In this document: positions 18,081 to 25,261 of the stretch, piece after piece | Layout: the number at the start of each line of letters is the position of its first letter | Numbering within the stretch: the first letter of the stretch is position 1 | Origin: a virus | Virus record (IMG/VR): IMGVR_UViG_3300001849_000027 | Coordinates: 1 to 30,474 of that record | Reading direction: 5' to 3' (one strand) | Length of the DNA stretch: 30,474 nt | Position numbers and translations under genes: made by a program | The notes under the pieces: model-generated | What the model saw: the letters and a program-made list of their open reading frames with translations, nothing else | Database searches by the model: none | What the model was told of the DNA's origin: nothing

Positions 18081-18097
18081 GGAACCCCTGTGTAAAG

Positions 18098-18253
18098 TTA
18101 CTTCTTGCGCTTCTTGCGGAGGATGCCGGTTTTTGAATCGGCCTTATTAAATTCGCGAGCAACTTTCACAGGGATGCCAACCTTGGCGGCGAAAGCGGGG
18201 TTGTGTGCAGCAGCGGCCATGAGCCGTGCTTGTTTTGGTGATGTCGAGGGCAT
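18098..18253 (-). CDS. Small conserved phage protein (51 aa), MPS..A..LMAAAAHNPAFA type
   Basis: Starts ATG at 18253, one base after the previous gene's stop. The sequence ARLMAAAAHNPAFAAKVGIP, followed by VAREFN.AD, belongs to a very common small phage family of unknown function. The family is otherwise found as a stand-alone short ORF in many tailed phages. The C-terminus (ILRKKRKK) is strongly basic. The next gene, the reductase, starts 17 bases downstream. Confidence 0.88.
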   Translation of the reverse strand: MPSTSPKQARLMAAAAHNPAFAAKVGIPVKVAREFNKADSKTGILRKKRKK

Positions 18254-18254
18254 G

Positions 18255-18488
18255 TCAGAAATCTTCTAGTTCTGTGCCAACCAGCAAAGCCGTGAGAATC
18301 TTCACGGTGGCTGCGGCTTGGTTAGGACTGAGGACGATGACGTTGGCTTTGTCTGCGTTCTCCCACTGTTGGCGAACAAAGACTTTGTCTGACCCATCGT
18401 CTGCGGATATTTCGAGGTCTTCAATTTGAGCGTTCTTGTCGAGCACAGTGAAGATAGCTGTGTCTCCCAACAGTTCGCATGTGATCAT
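18255..18488 (-). CDS. Hypothetical acidic protein (77 aa)
   Basis: Not recognised. It begins MITCELLGDTAIFTVLDKNA and contains an acidic patch (IEDLEISADDGSDK), then a beta/alpha-like segment (ANVIVLSPNQAAATVKILTA). Its ATG overlaps the previous stop (ATGA), so it is translationally coupled to the DUF3310 gene and directly precedes the 51-residue gene. It sits in the nucleotide-metabolism block. Confidence 0.75.
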   Translation of the reverse strand: MITCELLGDTAIFTVLDKNAQIEDLEISADDGSDKVFVRQQWENADKANVIVLSPNQAAATVKILTALLVGTELEDF

Positions 18489-18853
18489 GCAGTGAGGTCC
18501 ACTTCGCCCTTGAGCTGTCGAATCCTGATTTCTGCGTAGCGTCTAACCTTTTCCAGATCGACGATCTCGCTCTCGGTTTCAGACATGTGATCGTATTTCT
18601 TATGACCAGCGCGAGCCGCGTACTTAATCAAGTTGCCGCGCCAAAACTCCATCTTGTTCCGCATCACGAACGTGATCGGCTCGATGGGCCACTTAGCGTA
18701 GTGAGATGGCTGACGTACTTTGTCGTCTGCCTTTGTCTGAGGCTTGTCGTCCATGAAAGGAAACGAGAGATGCTCGGGTTCGCTTATTGGACAGATCGAG
18801 CAAGACCCATCACACGTGCCGGGGTTCTTCACGCAATAGTAGGTGGGTTCCAT
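18485..18853 (-). CDS. DUF3310 protein, T7 gp1.7-like nucleotide kinase family
   Basis: About 122 residues. The core PSHYAKWPIEPITFVMRN, then FWRGNLIKYAARAGHKK and the segment ESEIVDLEKVRRYAEIRI, is the DUF3310 domain. T7 gp1.7, a phage nucleotide kinase that makes dGDP and dTDP, has this domain, so a similar role feeding the reductase and polymerase is plausible. An N-terminal Cys cluster (YCVKNPGTCDGSCSICP) could bind metal. I chose the ATG at 18853; an upstream GTG at 18883 in the same frame lacks a ribosome site. The first 25 bases overlap the exonuclease gene. Confidence 0.83.
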   Translation of the reverse strand: MEPTYYCVKNPGTCDGSCSICPISEPEHLSFPFMDDKPQTKADDKVRQPSHYAKWPIEPITFVMRNKMEFWRGNLIKYAARAGHKKYDHMSETESEIVDLEKVRRYAEIRIRQLKGEVDLTA

Positions 18854-19563
18854 AGAATCGGCTCGCTGGTTTGATTGTTCCACTGATCGGCCCGAAGGAT
18901 TCTGGCGACACGCGCCTGCACGAGGGCGTCGTCTTCAGTCAGGCCTTGCTTTTTGTAAGCCTCGACAACGCGAGGCCAGTGCGGAGTAACCGACAGGATA
19001 GTCTCGGCCTTCTTCGGTCCAATGCCGGGACAACCGGGGTAACCGTCAGCGCTGTCACCTGTTAGCGTCTGAAGGTAGAACGAGTAGTCGGCTTGCGTCG
19101 GCGTGACGTTAGTTATGCCGTCTTCGGTCAGATGTTGACCGGGGATTTGCCAGAGGTCCTTGTCGTCAGACCAGACGATGTATTCATCAGGAGACTGAGT
19201 GGCAAGAATGCCTATACAATCGTCTGCTTCTAGGCGCGGCTTGGTGAAAATGCTGTGGGCGTGGGTTTCAAAGATCGCGTCTCTGAACGAGTGGAAGCAC
19301 AGCGGCTTCCGAGTGCCTTTCCGGTGTGACTTGTACTGCGGGTAAATGTCCTTGCGGAAGTTACCATCGGAGGAGAAGCACAAGATGAAATCTCGTACAC
19401 CAGCCTTTTCTAGCAGCGAGGAAAGTTCATCATCGAACAAACACTGCGCGTCACCTTGGTATGACATGAGCACAAAACATTCAGGCTCATATTCCAAGGT
19501 GCGTTCGGCGGCGCTTGCCGCTCGGTAAACAAGGATGTCAGCGTCAACTAGAAGCTTTTTCAT
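18829..19563 (-). CDS. 5'-3' exonuclease, T7 gp6-like (FEN family)
   Basis: A 244-residue FEN-type nuclease that degrades host DNA and removes primers. Metal-binding acidic residues are seen at D7/D9 (LLVDADILVYR), E112-A-D114-D115, and D133/D134/D136 (SDDKDLWQ). The helix-hairpin-helix segment LTGDSADGYPGCPGIGPKKA (residues 167-186) is textbook. The ATG at 19563 shares one base with the stop of the preceding gene (TGATG). An upstream TTG at 19593 is unlikely. Confidence 0.95.
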   Translation of the reverse strand: MKKLLVDADILVYRAASAAERTLEYEPECFVLMSYQGDAQCLFDDELSSLLEKAGVRDFILCFSSDGNFRKDIYPQYKSHRKGTRKPLCFHSFRDAIFETHAHSIFTKPRLEADDCIGILATQSPDEYIVWSDDKDLWQIPGQHLTEDGITNVTPTQADYSFYLQTLTGDSADGYPGCPGIGPKKAETILSVTPHWPRVVEAYKKQGLTEDDALVQARVARILRADQWNNQTSEPILWNPPTIA

Positions 19564-19847
19564 CACTTTAGCCTTTTGCGTGAAACGATCCAACCTTTTG
19601 GAATAACCATTCGCTCGTTCGTGTCAGTGTCGGACGCACCCCAAGAGCCGACCAGCACGATATACTTTGGGGTTTCTTTGATGACCCGGCCAACTGTGTA
19701 GGCAACGAACGGCTCTACCTTGTTGTCGGCTTCGGCCCACCCGATCTCGCTGCAAGCATCAACCCACAGCAGAAGCTCAATGCGTATCGGCCCAAGTGCG
19801 TCCGACTTTGTACTCGCCTGTGAGCGGGACTTTGATTTTGAACTCAT
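19563..19847 (-). CDS. Small hypothetical protein (94 aa) overlapping the DNA polymerase 3' end
   Basis: The core IRIELLLWVDACSEIGWAEA, then KYIVLVGSWG and MVIPKGWIVSRKRL, matches a small phage family of beta-rich proteins of unknown function, often near DNA polymerase. AGGAAG lies six bases before the ATG at 19847, giving a 71-bp overlap with the polymerase gene. The conserved part begins about 20 codons later, near the polymerase stop, so the Ser/Lys-rich N-terminus may be a non-conserved extension. It is coupled to the exonuclease gene. Confidence 0.78.
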   Translation of the reverse strand: MSSKSKSRSQASTKSDALGPIRIELLLWVDACSEIGWAEADNKVEPFVAYTVGRVIKETPKYIVLVGSWGASDTDTNERMVIPKGWIVSRKRLK

Positions 19848-21546
19848 CTGCTGCTTCCTGAATGCAAGCGACCGCTCGTTTGCCAAACTCTTCCGCAATA
19901 TCTGGGTCGCATTCGAATTGTGCTTCATCGTGTATCCAAGCTAGTTGTTGAACTTTGTGTTGCCATCCCACTTGTGGGATCATTCGATCAATTTGAACAA
20001 GCCATTGCTTACAAATGAGAGCGCCTGCCGACTGTATGAGAGTATTAGCAGCAGAATGGCTACTGCGAATAAACAAGCGGCGACCATCAAGGCCATTGAG
20101 ATAGTTACGATGCTCGCACACACCTTCAATAGCGCTGAGCAATTTACCCAGCGCTGGAGTCTGCGCCAGAAACCTAGAACGAAGCTGAGCACCATCTTTC
20201 GGTCCTTTGCCGATGATTGAGCCGATCTTGGCTGGACCGGCCCCGTAAATGAGAGCGTATATAAATGTTTTTGCCTGCGCTCTTGAAGTAAGTCCTGCGG
20301 CTTTCTGATTGGTCGTGTGGACATCACCTGACACTACCTCTTTTGCATACGCGCCGTTGTCGTAGGTGTGCATGAAGTGAGCAAGTAAACGTAGTTCGAG
20401 ACCACTTACATCAACGCCAACAAGAACACGGTCAGAGCTAGCACGAAAAAGGGAACGGCATTCTCTCCCATACTGGACTCCCACTGCTGGCACTTGCGCG
20501 ATGTTCGGATTTCGGTGTGTCGCCCTGCCGGTGACGGCACCGTTCGTCAGAACTTCGCCATGTATTTTTCCATTGCGAACGAGTTTCAGCCAAGCGTTGT
20601 TACCGTCGCTCAACATCCCAAGCCGCTTCTGAACCATCAGGTACTCAGTCAGAAGCTTAGCTTCCGGGTACGGGAGCTTTGACAAGACAGCTTCGTCTAC
20701 CTTGGCAGAACCATCCGGGGTGTACTCGGAGGGTGACCAGCCGTGGATTGCTTTCAGCCTGTTTGCAATGTGGTGACGTGAGCCGGGGTTGAACTCGATG
20801 GTCTTCTTGCGAAGAACGGGTACGCCCTTGACGTAACCAAGCTGCGCGTTGTTGACCTTCGGGATAAACTCACCGACCTCTTCTTCCCACGGGGGGAACG
20901 TGTCCTGTAGCTGCTTCTCAAGCGCGTGACGACGAGCCGACAGCTCGCCGGTAAGCTTCTCAGCACCGGTTACGTCAAACGAAAACCCGGCCTGCTCCTG
21001 CTTGGCTGCAATCCACTGAACAGCGTGTTCAAGTTGGTCAGCCTTTTCAGAGTAAGCTTCGTGCTTAAGCAAAAAGCGCCACAGCCTCTCGGTGACCTCC
21101 ACGTCTCTCACGTTGTATGACAACATCTCCTCGCTGAACTCGTCAAAGCCTCCTTGATAGTCGGCCTTTTCGAATCCGAGACGCTGGCCCCACGCCTTCA
21201 GCGAATGACTCCCACGAAGAGCAGGATCAATTGCTGCGGCCCCCTGTCGCGCGAAGTCTTGGTCACTAAGGTTCGCGCAGATAAAACGAGACAGGACCAG
21301 AGTGTCTGTAACCTTGTAGCGAGCGCCAAACCAAGGATACAGTCGCGAAGCAAGTGCGAGGTCGTAGGCAATCACGTTATGGCCCACAAGCAACTCGGCT
21401 TGCATCGCAAAGCGAAGACCTTGTTCGACCTCAGAAGGTCTGAACTGTTTGATCTCGCCTGTGTCTACATCTTTAGTAACGAGGCAATGAATGCGGCTCG
21501 CGTCGTACAGTAGGCCATTGGCTTCGAGATCGATCACGAGCCTCAT
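19777..21546 (-). CDS. DNA polymerase, family A, T7 gp5-like with 3'-5' exonuclease domain
   Basis: A 589-residue replicative polymerase. The exonuclease site is intact: D6/E8 (VIDLEANG), D62 (HNVIAYDL) and Y144xxxD148 (YNVRD). Polymerase motif A has D379 (VDVSGLELR). Motif B has R422, K426 and Y430 (RAQAKTFIYALIYGAG), and motif C has H539-D540 (IHDEAQFE). T7 gp5 is 704 aa. Between the last exonuclease Asp and motif A this protein is about 70 residues shorter, close to the size of T7's thioredoxin-binding insertion, which therefore seems absent. GGAG precedes the ATG at 21546; a GTG at 21585 in frame is less likely. Confidence 0.96.
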   Translation of the reverse strand: MRLVIDLEANGLLYDASRIHCLVTKDVDTGEIKQFRPSEVEQGLRFAMQAELLVGHNVIAYDLALASRLYPWFGARYKVTDTLVLSRFICANLSDQDFARQGAAAIDPALRGSHSLKAWGQRLGFEKADYQGGFDEFSEEMLSYNVRDVEVTERLWRFLLKHEAYSEKADQLEHAVQWIAAKQEQAGFSFDVTGAEKLTGELSARRHALEKQLQDTFPPWEEEVGEFIPKVNNAQLGYVKGVPVLRKKTIEFNPGSRHHIANRLKAIHGWSPSEYTPDGSAKVDEAVLSKLPYPEAKLLTEYLMVQKRLGMLSDGNNAWLKLVRNGKIHGEVLTNGAVTGRATHRNPNIAQVPAVGVQYGRECRSLFRASSDRVLVGVDVSGLELRLLAHFMHTYDNGAYAKEVVSGDVHTTNQKAAGLTSRAQAKTFIYALIYGAGPAKIGSIIGKGPKDGAQLRSRFLAQTPALGKLLSAIEGVCEHRNYLNGLDGRRLFIRSSHSAANTLIQSAGALICKQWLVQIDRMIPQVGWQHKVQQLAWIHDEAQFECDPDIAEEFGKRAVACIQEAADEFKIKVPLTGEYKVGRTWADTH

Positions 21547-21560
21547 TCGTTTAACTCCGG

Positions 21561-21827
21561 TTATTTCGGTTTGAACAGGTCGCACCGATGCCCACTTCTT
21601 ACGAGCATTCGGTTCGGATTAGTTGAAACCTCCAGCATTGGCGGCAACGTGATGCCGCAGACGTGGAGAAATTCATTCCATTGCTTGCCTACAAAAGCGC
21701 AGTTCTCACACGTGTCATTTGGAGAGTGACACGAAAGTGAGGACGACGATGATGCTGATGATTCCGACGAGATCGGCGACTGCTGCTGCGGCTTCCAATC
21801 GAGTCGCTCCTTCTTAGGCCTTGGCAT
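21561..21827 (-). CDS. Small Cys-rich protein, probable zinc-binding
   Basis: About 88 residues: basic start (MPRPKKERLDWKP), a Ser-rich linker, then six potential metal ligands, C33, H34, C40, C43, C57 and C82, of which C40-x-x-C43 is a knuckle. Family not recognised. A longer version from an ATG at 21860 is possible; neither start has a convincing ribosome site. It overlaps the end of the upstream gene by 14 bases and ends 14 bases before the polymerase gene. Confidence 0.7.
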   Translation of the reverse strand: MPRPKKERLDWKPQQQSPISSESSASSSSSLSCHSPNDTCENCAFVGKQWNEFLHVCGITLPPMLEVSTNPNRMLVRSGHRCDLFKPK

Positions 21828-22179
21828 TTGCAAGCTGCCGGTTGAGGTAATAACGCGCATAAGCCTGACCCGTGACCGGGTTGCGCTTCATAACCTTGAT
21901 AAGCTTGTGGCCGAGCTGGCGCAGCTCAGTGATCCGAGCCGTGAAGCTCTGGATCGAATACTCGATGAATGCTTCGCGGCGAGAGATAGAGCCGCACTTC
22001 TTGATGTGGTTCAAAATCTTGTCGTTCTGAGTCATACCGTTTCTCTTTTTCCATCCGTTGATTTCAGTTGCTACACACATTGTCAGGAGCCGCTTGTGGT
22101 ACGGCCCCCAGCCTTCTTCGTCCCACGCCCGCACGCACGCGGTGTCACACATGTCGAACAGGAGGTCTTCGGCTGACAT
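21814..22179 (-). CDS. Helix-turn-helix (winged helix) domain protein
   Basis: 121 residues. The C-terminal half (MTQNDKILNHIKKCGSISRR, then SFTARITELRQLGHKLIKV and ARYYLN) is the common phage winged-helix domain found in small replication-region proteins. The N-terminal half has three Cys (CDTAC, then MCVATEIN). The ATG at 22179 follows the helicase stop with no gap and has GGAG seven bases upstream. An internal ATG at 22035 would give only the winged helix. Target unknown. Confidence 0.82.
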   Translation of the reverse strand: MSAEDLLFDMCDTACVRAWDEEGWGPYHKRLLTMCVATEINGWKKRNGMTQNDKILNHIKKCGSISRREAFIEYSIQSFTARITELRQLGHKLIKVMKRNPVTGQAYARYYLNRQLANAKA

Positions 22180-23772
22180 CTAAAACTCCGTTGTGAGTTG
22201 TGGTGGGACTTCAGTCAGTCGCCCGGTTTGCTTGTTGTAGAAGAGTGATCCGGTTGGACCTGTCTCTCCACTAAACCGGTTCTTCAAAACGCGAACGGTA
22301 GTCTCGTCGCTGTTATCCTCCGCTTGCTGATTGCGTTCCAAGCCAATCACGATGTCACTAAGCTGAGCGATTGAGTGCGAACCACGGAGCTGTGATAGCG
22401 ACGTGTGCGCTCCCTCCTCATGCCCCTTGCCTTCAGGCCGACGAAGGTGGGACACAACGATCAACCCAATCCCCGTTTCCTGCACGAGCGTGCGAAGAAG
22501 GGTCATTGCACGGTCGATCATCTTGCGTTCGTCGCCTTCCTCCATCGAGGACACGACGATGCTCAGGTGATCGAGCATGATCCACTTGCAGTCCAGCGCC
22601 TTTGCCATGTGGCGAATGCGTGAAAGCAAATGATCAACTGCGGTCGAGCCGAAGTGGTCGTATAGGTAGAACCGGCCAGACCCTACCGTAGTTGTGAACG
22701 CTTCATGTAGTTGCTCATGTGGGACGACATCGGGGTCTAGCCTCAGTCGCTTCTGCATGAACAACGACATCATCTCGTGAGCCGTAGTAAGAGCCGACTC
22801 TTCGAGCATGATCATGCCAACCGTCTCACCCTGTTGGATGAGGTGATGAGCAATCTCACGAACGACAGCCGACTTACCTATGCCGCTTCCCGCCGTGAGC
22901 GTAACGAGTTCACTGGTCCGCAGGCCGTGGGTCTTCTCGTTCAGACACGCCCACGGGTATGGAATGGAGGGCACCGTCTTGTAATTGACGATCTTCTCCC
23001 ACAGGTCCCGGCCATCGATGATGCCGTCTGGTCTGTAAACCTCGGCATCCCACATTGCGCGGATGACTGCCTCGCCTTCGCCTTTTAACAAACACTCATT
23101 GGCGTCCTTGCGAGGTAGCTTGGCAATCTTCACCTTCCCCGGTTCAAACAGCTCCGCGCATTCCCGAGCGGCGGTTTGACCGGGGCCGTCCATGTCGAAC
23201 ATCAGCACGATGGATTCGAACTGATTTAACCACTCGAACTCCTGCTTCAGCGCTTTGGCTGCGCTCTGTGCTCCGTTGGCTACGCTAACGGTCGGCCAAC
23301 GGTTTTGCTGAAGCTGCGAGACGGTCAACGCATCGATCTCGCCTTCCGTGATCACGATCTTCTTCGAGGGCGACCACAGCCAACGTCCGTAGAGCGAGAC
23401 CTTGGACGGGTCGCCTAGCCACATAAACGACTTGTTCTCGAAGCGAACCTTGATCGCAACCGGGTTTCGATTGGCGTCAAGGTAGTGAGCAAGGTGAGCG
23501 GGTTTACCTGACACTGAACCAAACGCATACGACCAGTGTCTGCACGTTTCCTCTGTCAACCCCCGAGCGGGGATGGACATACACTGCCCAATAAACTCAA
23601 TGGGCGGTTTATCTGACGGTGGCTTGTTGAACGTAACCACGTTCATCCCATCACCTCTTTCGCGGTAACCACATGTTGGTGAGAAGCACCACGCCGATCC
23701 ATCATCGTACCGCGCGAGGTTGTCGCGTGATCCGCATGATGGGCATGGTTCCTTATGCGTGTACTTCGCCAC
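22180..23772 (-). CDS. DNA primase-helicase, T7 gp4-like
   Basis: A 530-residue bifunctional enzyme that unwinds the fork and makes primers. The N-terminal zinc site has C10, C13, C29 and C34. The TOPRIM primase has E143 (ITEGEIDAL) and D193/D195 (MFDMDGPG). The helicase has Walker A AGSGIGKS (K300), the LEES motif at about 323-326, Walker B WIMLDHLSIVVS (D401), H442 (VSHLRRP) and the Arg segment LKNRFSGETG (R499). It ends in a Phe, as T7 gp4 does. GTG at 23772 is preferred because GAGGAG lies seven bases upstream; ATG at 23793 is the alternative. T7 gp4 is 566 aa. Confidence 0.95.
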   Translation of the reverse strand: MAKYTHKEPCPSCGSRDNLARYDDGSAWCFSPTCGYRERGDGMNVVTFNKPPSDKPPIEFIGQCMSIPARGLTEETCRHWSYAFGSVSGKPAHLAHYLDANRNPVAIKVRFENKSFMWLGDPSKVSLYGRWLWSPSKKIVITEGEIDALTVSQLQQNRWPTVSVANGAQSAAKALKQEFEWLNQFESIVLMFDMDGPGQTAARECAELFEPGKVKIAKLPRKDANECLLKGEGEAVIRAMWDAEVYRPDGIIDGRDLWEKIVNYKTVPSIPYPWACLNEKTHGLRTSELVTLTAGSGIGKSAVVREIAHHLIQQGETVGMIMLEESALTTAHEMMSLFMQKRLRLDPDVVPHEQLHEAFTTTVGSGRFYLYDHFGSTAVDHLLSRIRHMAKALDCKWIMLDHLSIVVSSMEEGDERKMIDRAMTLLRTLVQETGIGLIVVSHLRRPEGKGHEEGAHTSLSQLRGSHSIAQLSDIVIGLERNQQAEDNSDETTVRVLKNRFSGETGPTGSLFYNKQTGRLTEVPPQLTTEF

Positions 23773-24037
23773 CCGCAGTCTCCTCAAGCTCATCGCTCTC
23801 GGTGGAAGACGAATGGACTTTACCGAAGTGGCTGCAAGCTCGGAGTTCTTCAACGTAGGTGAACCCAGCCGCTTGGAGAAACTCAACCATCTCTCGCAAC
23901 ACATGAGGCAGATAGGTTGCGTCTTCGTCTTCAATAGTTCGGCTAATCGAGGTCGTGTTCTTTCCAATTCGGTTATCAAACCGCATTGTGATCCGGTCGA
24001 AGTCTTCAAGGTCTTCTTCGTTGAAAAGTCCGTACAT
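23753..24037 (-). CDS. Hypothetical protein (94 aa) in the slot of T7 lysozyme
   Basis: Begins MYGLFNEEDLEDFDRITMRF and contains a helix LPHVLREMVEFLQAAGFTYV, with an acidic C-terminal tail. Similar short acidic proteins lie beside endonuclease I or primase genes in other T7-like phages, but no function is known to me. AAGGG lies nine bases before the ATG, which is four bases after the endonuclease stop. Its last 20 bases overlap the helicase start and supply the helicase ribosome site. T7 has the amidase gp3.5 here; this protein has no amidase motifs. Confidence 0.75.
   Translation of the reverse strand: MYGLFNEEDLEDFDRITMRFDNRIGKNTTSISRTIEDEDATYLPHVLREMVEFLQAAGFTYVEELRACSHFGKVHSSSTESDELEETAGGEVHA
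23780..23785 (-). promoter_or_regulatory. Strong ribosome binding site selecting a GTG start for the primase-helicase
   Basis: GAGGAG on the minus strand, seven bases before the GTG at 23772 and inside the 3' end of the preceding gene. It favours this start over the in-frame ATG at 23793, which has only a weak site. Confidence 0.6.
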
Positions 24038-24041
24038 GCGC

Positions 24042-24464
24042 TTAGCCCTTTGGTTGGAGCCACGCGGGCGGAATGGATTTATCCGCAAAGATGAACCCGT
24101 TTTTTTCACACCACATGGCGTAGGTGGTTTTGCTCTGCTTACTGATACGCTCGGCACTTCTCGAAAAAACAAACCTGATGTCGAGGCTCGGGTGTTGCTG
24201 CTTCACGAGCAGATGCTTCTGGCGATCTGCGGTCAGGAAGCGACCCTTGGTCTCAACGATGATTTGACTCTGATCAGGTCGAGTGATGACAAAGTCGGGG
24301 CGGTACTTCGACCACTTCGCTGGCCGCAAATATTCGATGAAAGTTTCCTCGTATTCGAAAGGAACGCCTGCATCGAGAAGCGACTGCGCGATGGTTTCTT
24401 CTAGCCCCGACCGGTAACCAAGCTCAGAACGCTGGGCGTTCGTCGGCTTGCGGCGAAGCTGCAT
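24042..24464 (-). CDS. Endonuclease I (Holliday-junction resolvase), T7 gp3-like
   Basis: A 140-residue protein (T7 gp3 is 149 aa) that cuts branched DNA and host DNA. All four catalytic positions of the T7 enzyme are present: E22 (RSGLEE), D57 (YRPDF), E71 and K73 (IIVETKG). The following blocks RQKHLLVKQQHPSLDIRFVF and FADKSIPPAWL are close to T7. The first 41 bases overlap the single-stranded-DNA-binding protein gene. Confidence 0.95.
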   Translation of the reverse strand: MQLRRKPTNAQRSELGYRSGLEETIAQSLLDAGVPFEYEETFIEYLRPAKWSKYRPDFVITRPDQSQIIVETKGRFLTADRQKHLLVKQQHPSLDIRFVFSRSAERISKQSKTTYAMWCEKNGFIFADKSIPPAWLQPKG

Positions 24465-25047
24465 TCGCGAAACTCACTGCTGTGTTGTTATTATTGTCGT
24501 CCTCGTCAGCCATGAACGTACCGCCGTCAACGGCGTCAAAGCCTGATGCACTGCGTTCGATCAGGTCGATGACTTGGACTTCCTTGAGGTTGAGCCGCGC
24601 ACTCTTCTGCGAGACCGAAATGTAGCCAAGGCAACGAATAGTGCTGCCAGAGGTAAGATAGAGGTCAGACTGGACAGGACGCCCCTTCGCGTCAAAGAAG
24701 AGGATTTTGTTGGGCGAGCCATTCTTCAACCGTCCGTAGGCCTTGAACTTGAACTCGATCTGACCGGTCTTCTCTCCAGTTTCCTTTTCGACGTGTTCTC
24801 GGTACGGCAAGAACTCTGGCGTGATCCCCGCTTCTTTGATGGTCGCGTTGATCTGCTCGATCATTGGCTGCGCTTCCTTAATAGGAACGAGCAGAGACGT
24901 ATCGAACGATCCGTTGACCGCGTCAGGCACGGAGCGGCCCTGCGCCTGCGAGTACGTGTAGGGCTGATCGAGGCGCGGGTAGCGAGCGATGCCCTTCGGC
25001 GACATGAAATTGGCGAATGCCTTCTTAATTTTCTTCTGAGTGACCAT
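24424..25047 (-). CDS. Single-stranded DNA-binding protein, T7 gp2.5-like
   Basis: A 207-residue protein in the T7 gene 2.5 position (T7 232 aa) that coats single-stranded DNA and recruits polymerase and helicase. The body shows FANFMSPKGIARYPRLDQPY, KIKAYGRLKNG-like and RLNLKEVQVIDLI segments typical of the OB fold in this family. An acidic stretch (ADEDDNNNN) precedes the end and the last residue is Phe, a feature essential in T7 gp2.5. A modest GGA site precedes the ATG. Confidence 0.92.
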   Translation of the reverse strand: MVTQKKIKKAFANFMSPKGIARYPRLDQPYTYSQAQGRSVPDAVNGSFDTSLLVPIKEAQPMIEQINATIKEAGITPEFLPYREHVEKETGEKTGQIEFKFKAYGRLKNGSPNKILFFDAKGRPVQSDLYLTSGSTIRCLGYISVSQKSARLNLKEVQVIDLIERSASGFDAVDGGTFMADEDDNNNNTAVSFANAASPQADERPAF

Positions 25048-25067
25048 TTTGTGTGTTTCCGTTGTCG

Positions 25068-25241
25068 TTAAATCTTGTCCCAGAGCTTCTGGAGGTAGTC
25101 TTCCAGCTCCGGTCCCTTGAGTGTTTTGACCTTCTTGTTGAAGCGTTCGACGCTGTCACCTCGGATGAGGCCATCCTTGAGTGCATCTCGAACGATCCTG
25201 ACGATCTGAGGCATGAGGTCGTGGTCCATTGTGTTCTGCAT
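25068..25241 (-). CDS. Small hypothetical protein (57 aa) after the RNA polymerase
   Basis: Reads MQNTMDHDLMPQIVRIVRDA, then a basic helical segment (RFNKKVKTLK) and PELEDYLQKLWDKI. Predicted all-helical; not recognised. Start uncertain: ATG at 25241, ATG at 25229 or GTG at 25250, none with a clear ribosome site. It fills the gap between the polymerase stop and the ssDNA-binding protein gene. The helical, charged composition supports coding. Confidence 0.65.
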   Translation of the reverse strand: MQNTMDHDLMPQIVRIVRDALKDGLIRGDSVERFNKKVKTLKGPELEDYLQKLWDKI

Positions 25242-25261
25242 GAGTATCACATGTGGGACGA

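Noticed and set aside
23793-24063. Long N-terminal extension of the primase-helicase
   Set aside because: It overlaps two upstream genes in another frame, and family members begin close to the zinc site, where a strong ribosome site and GTG exist.
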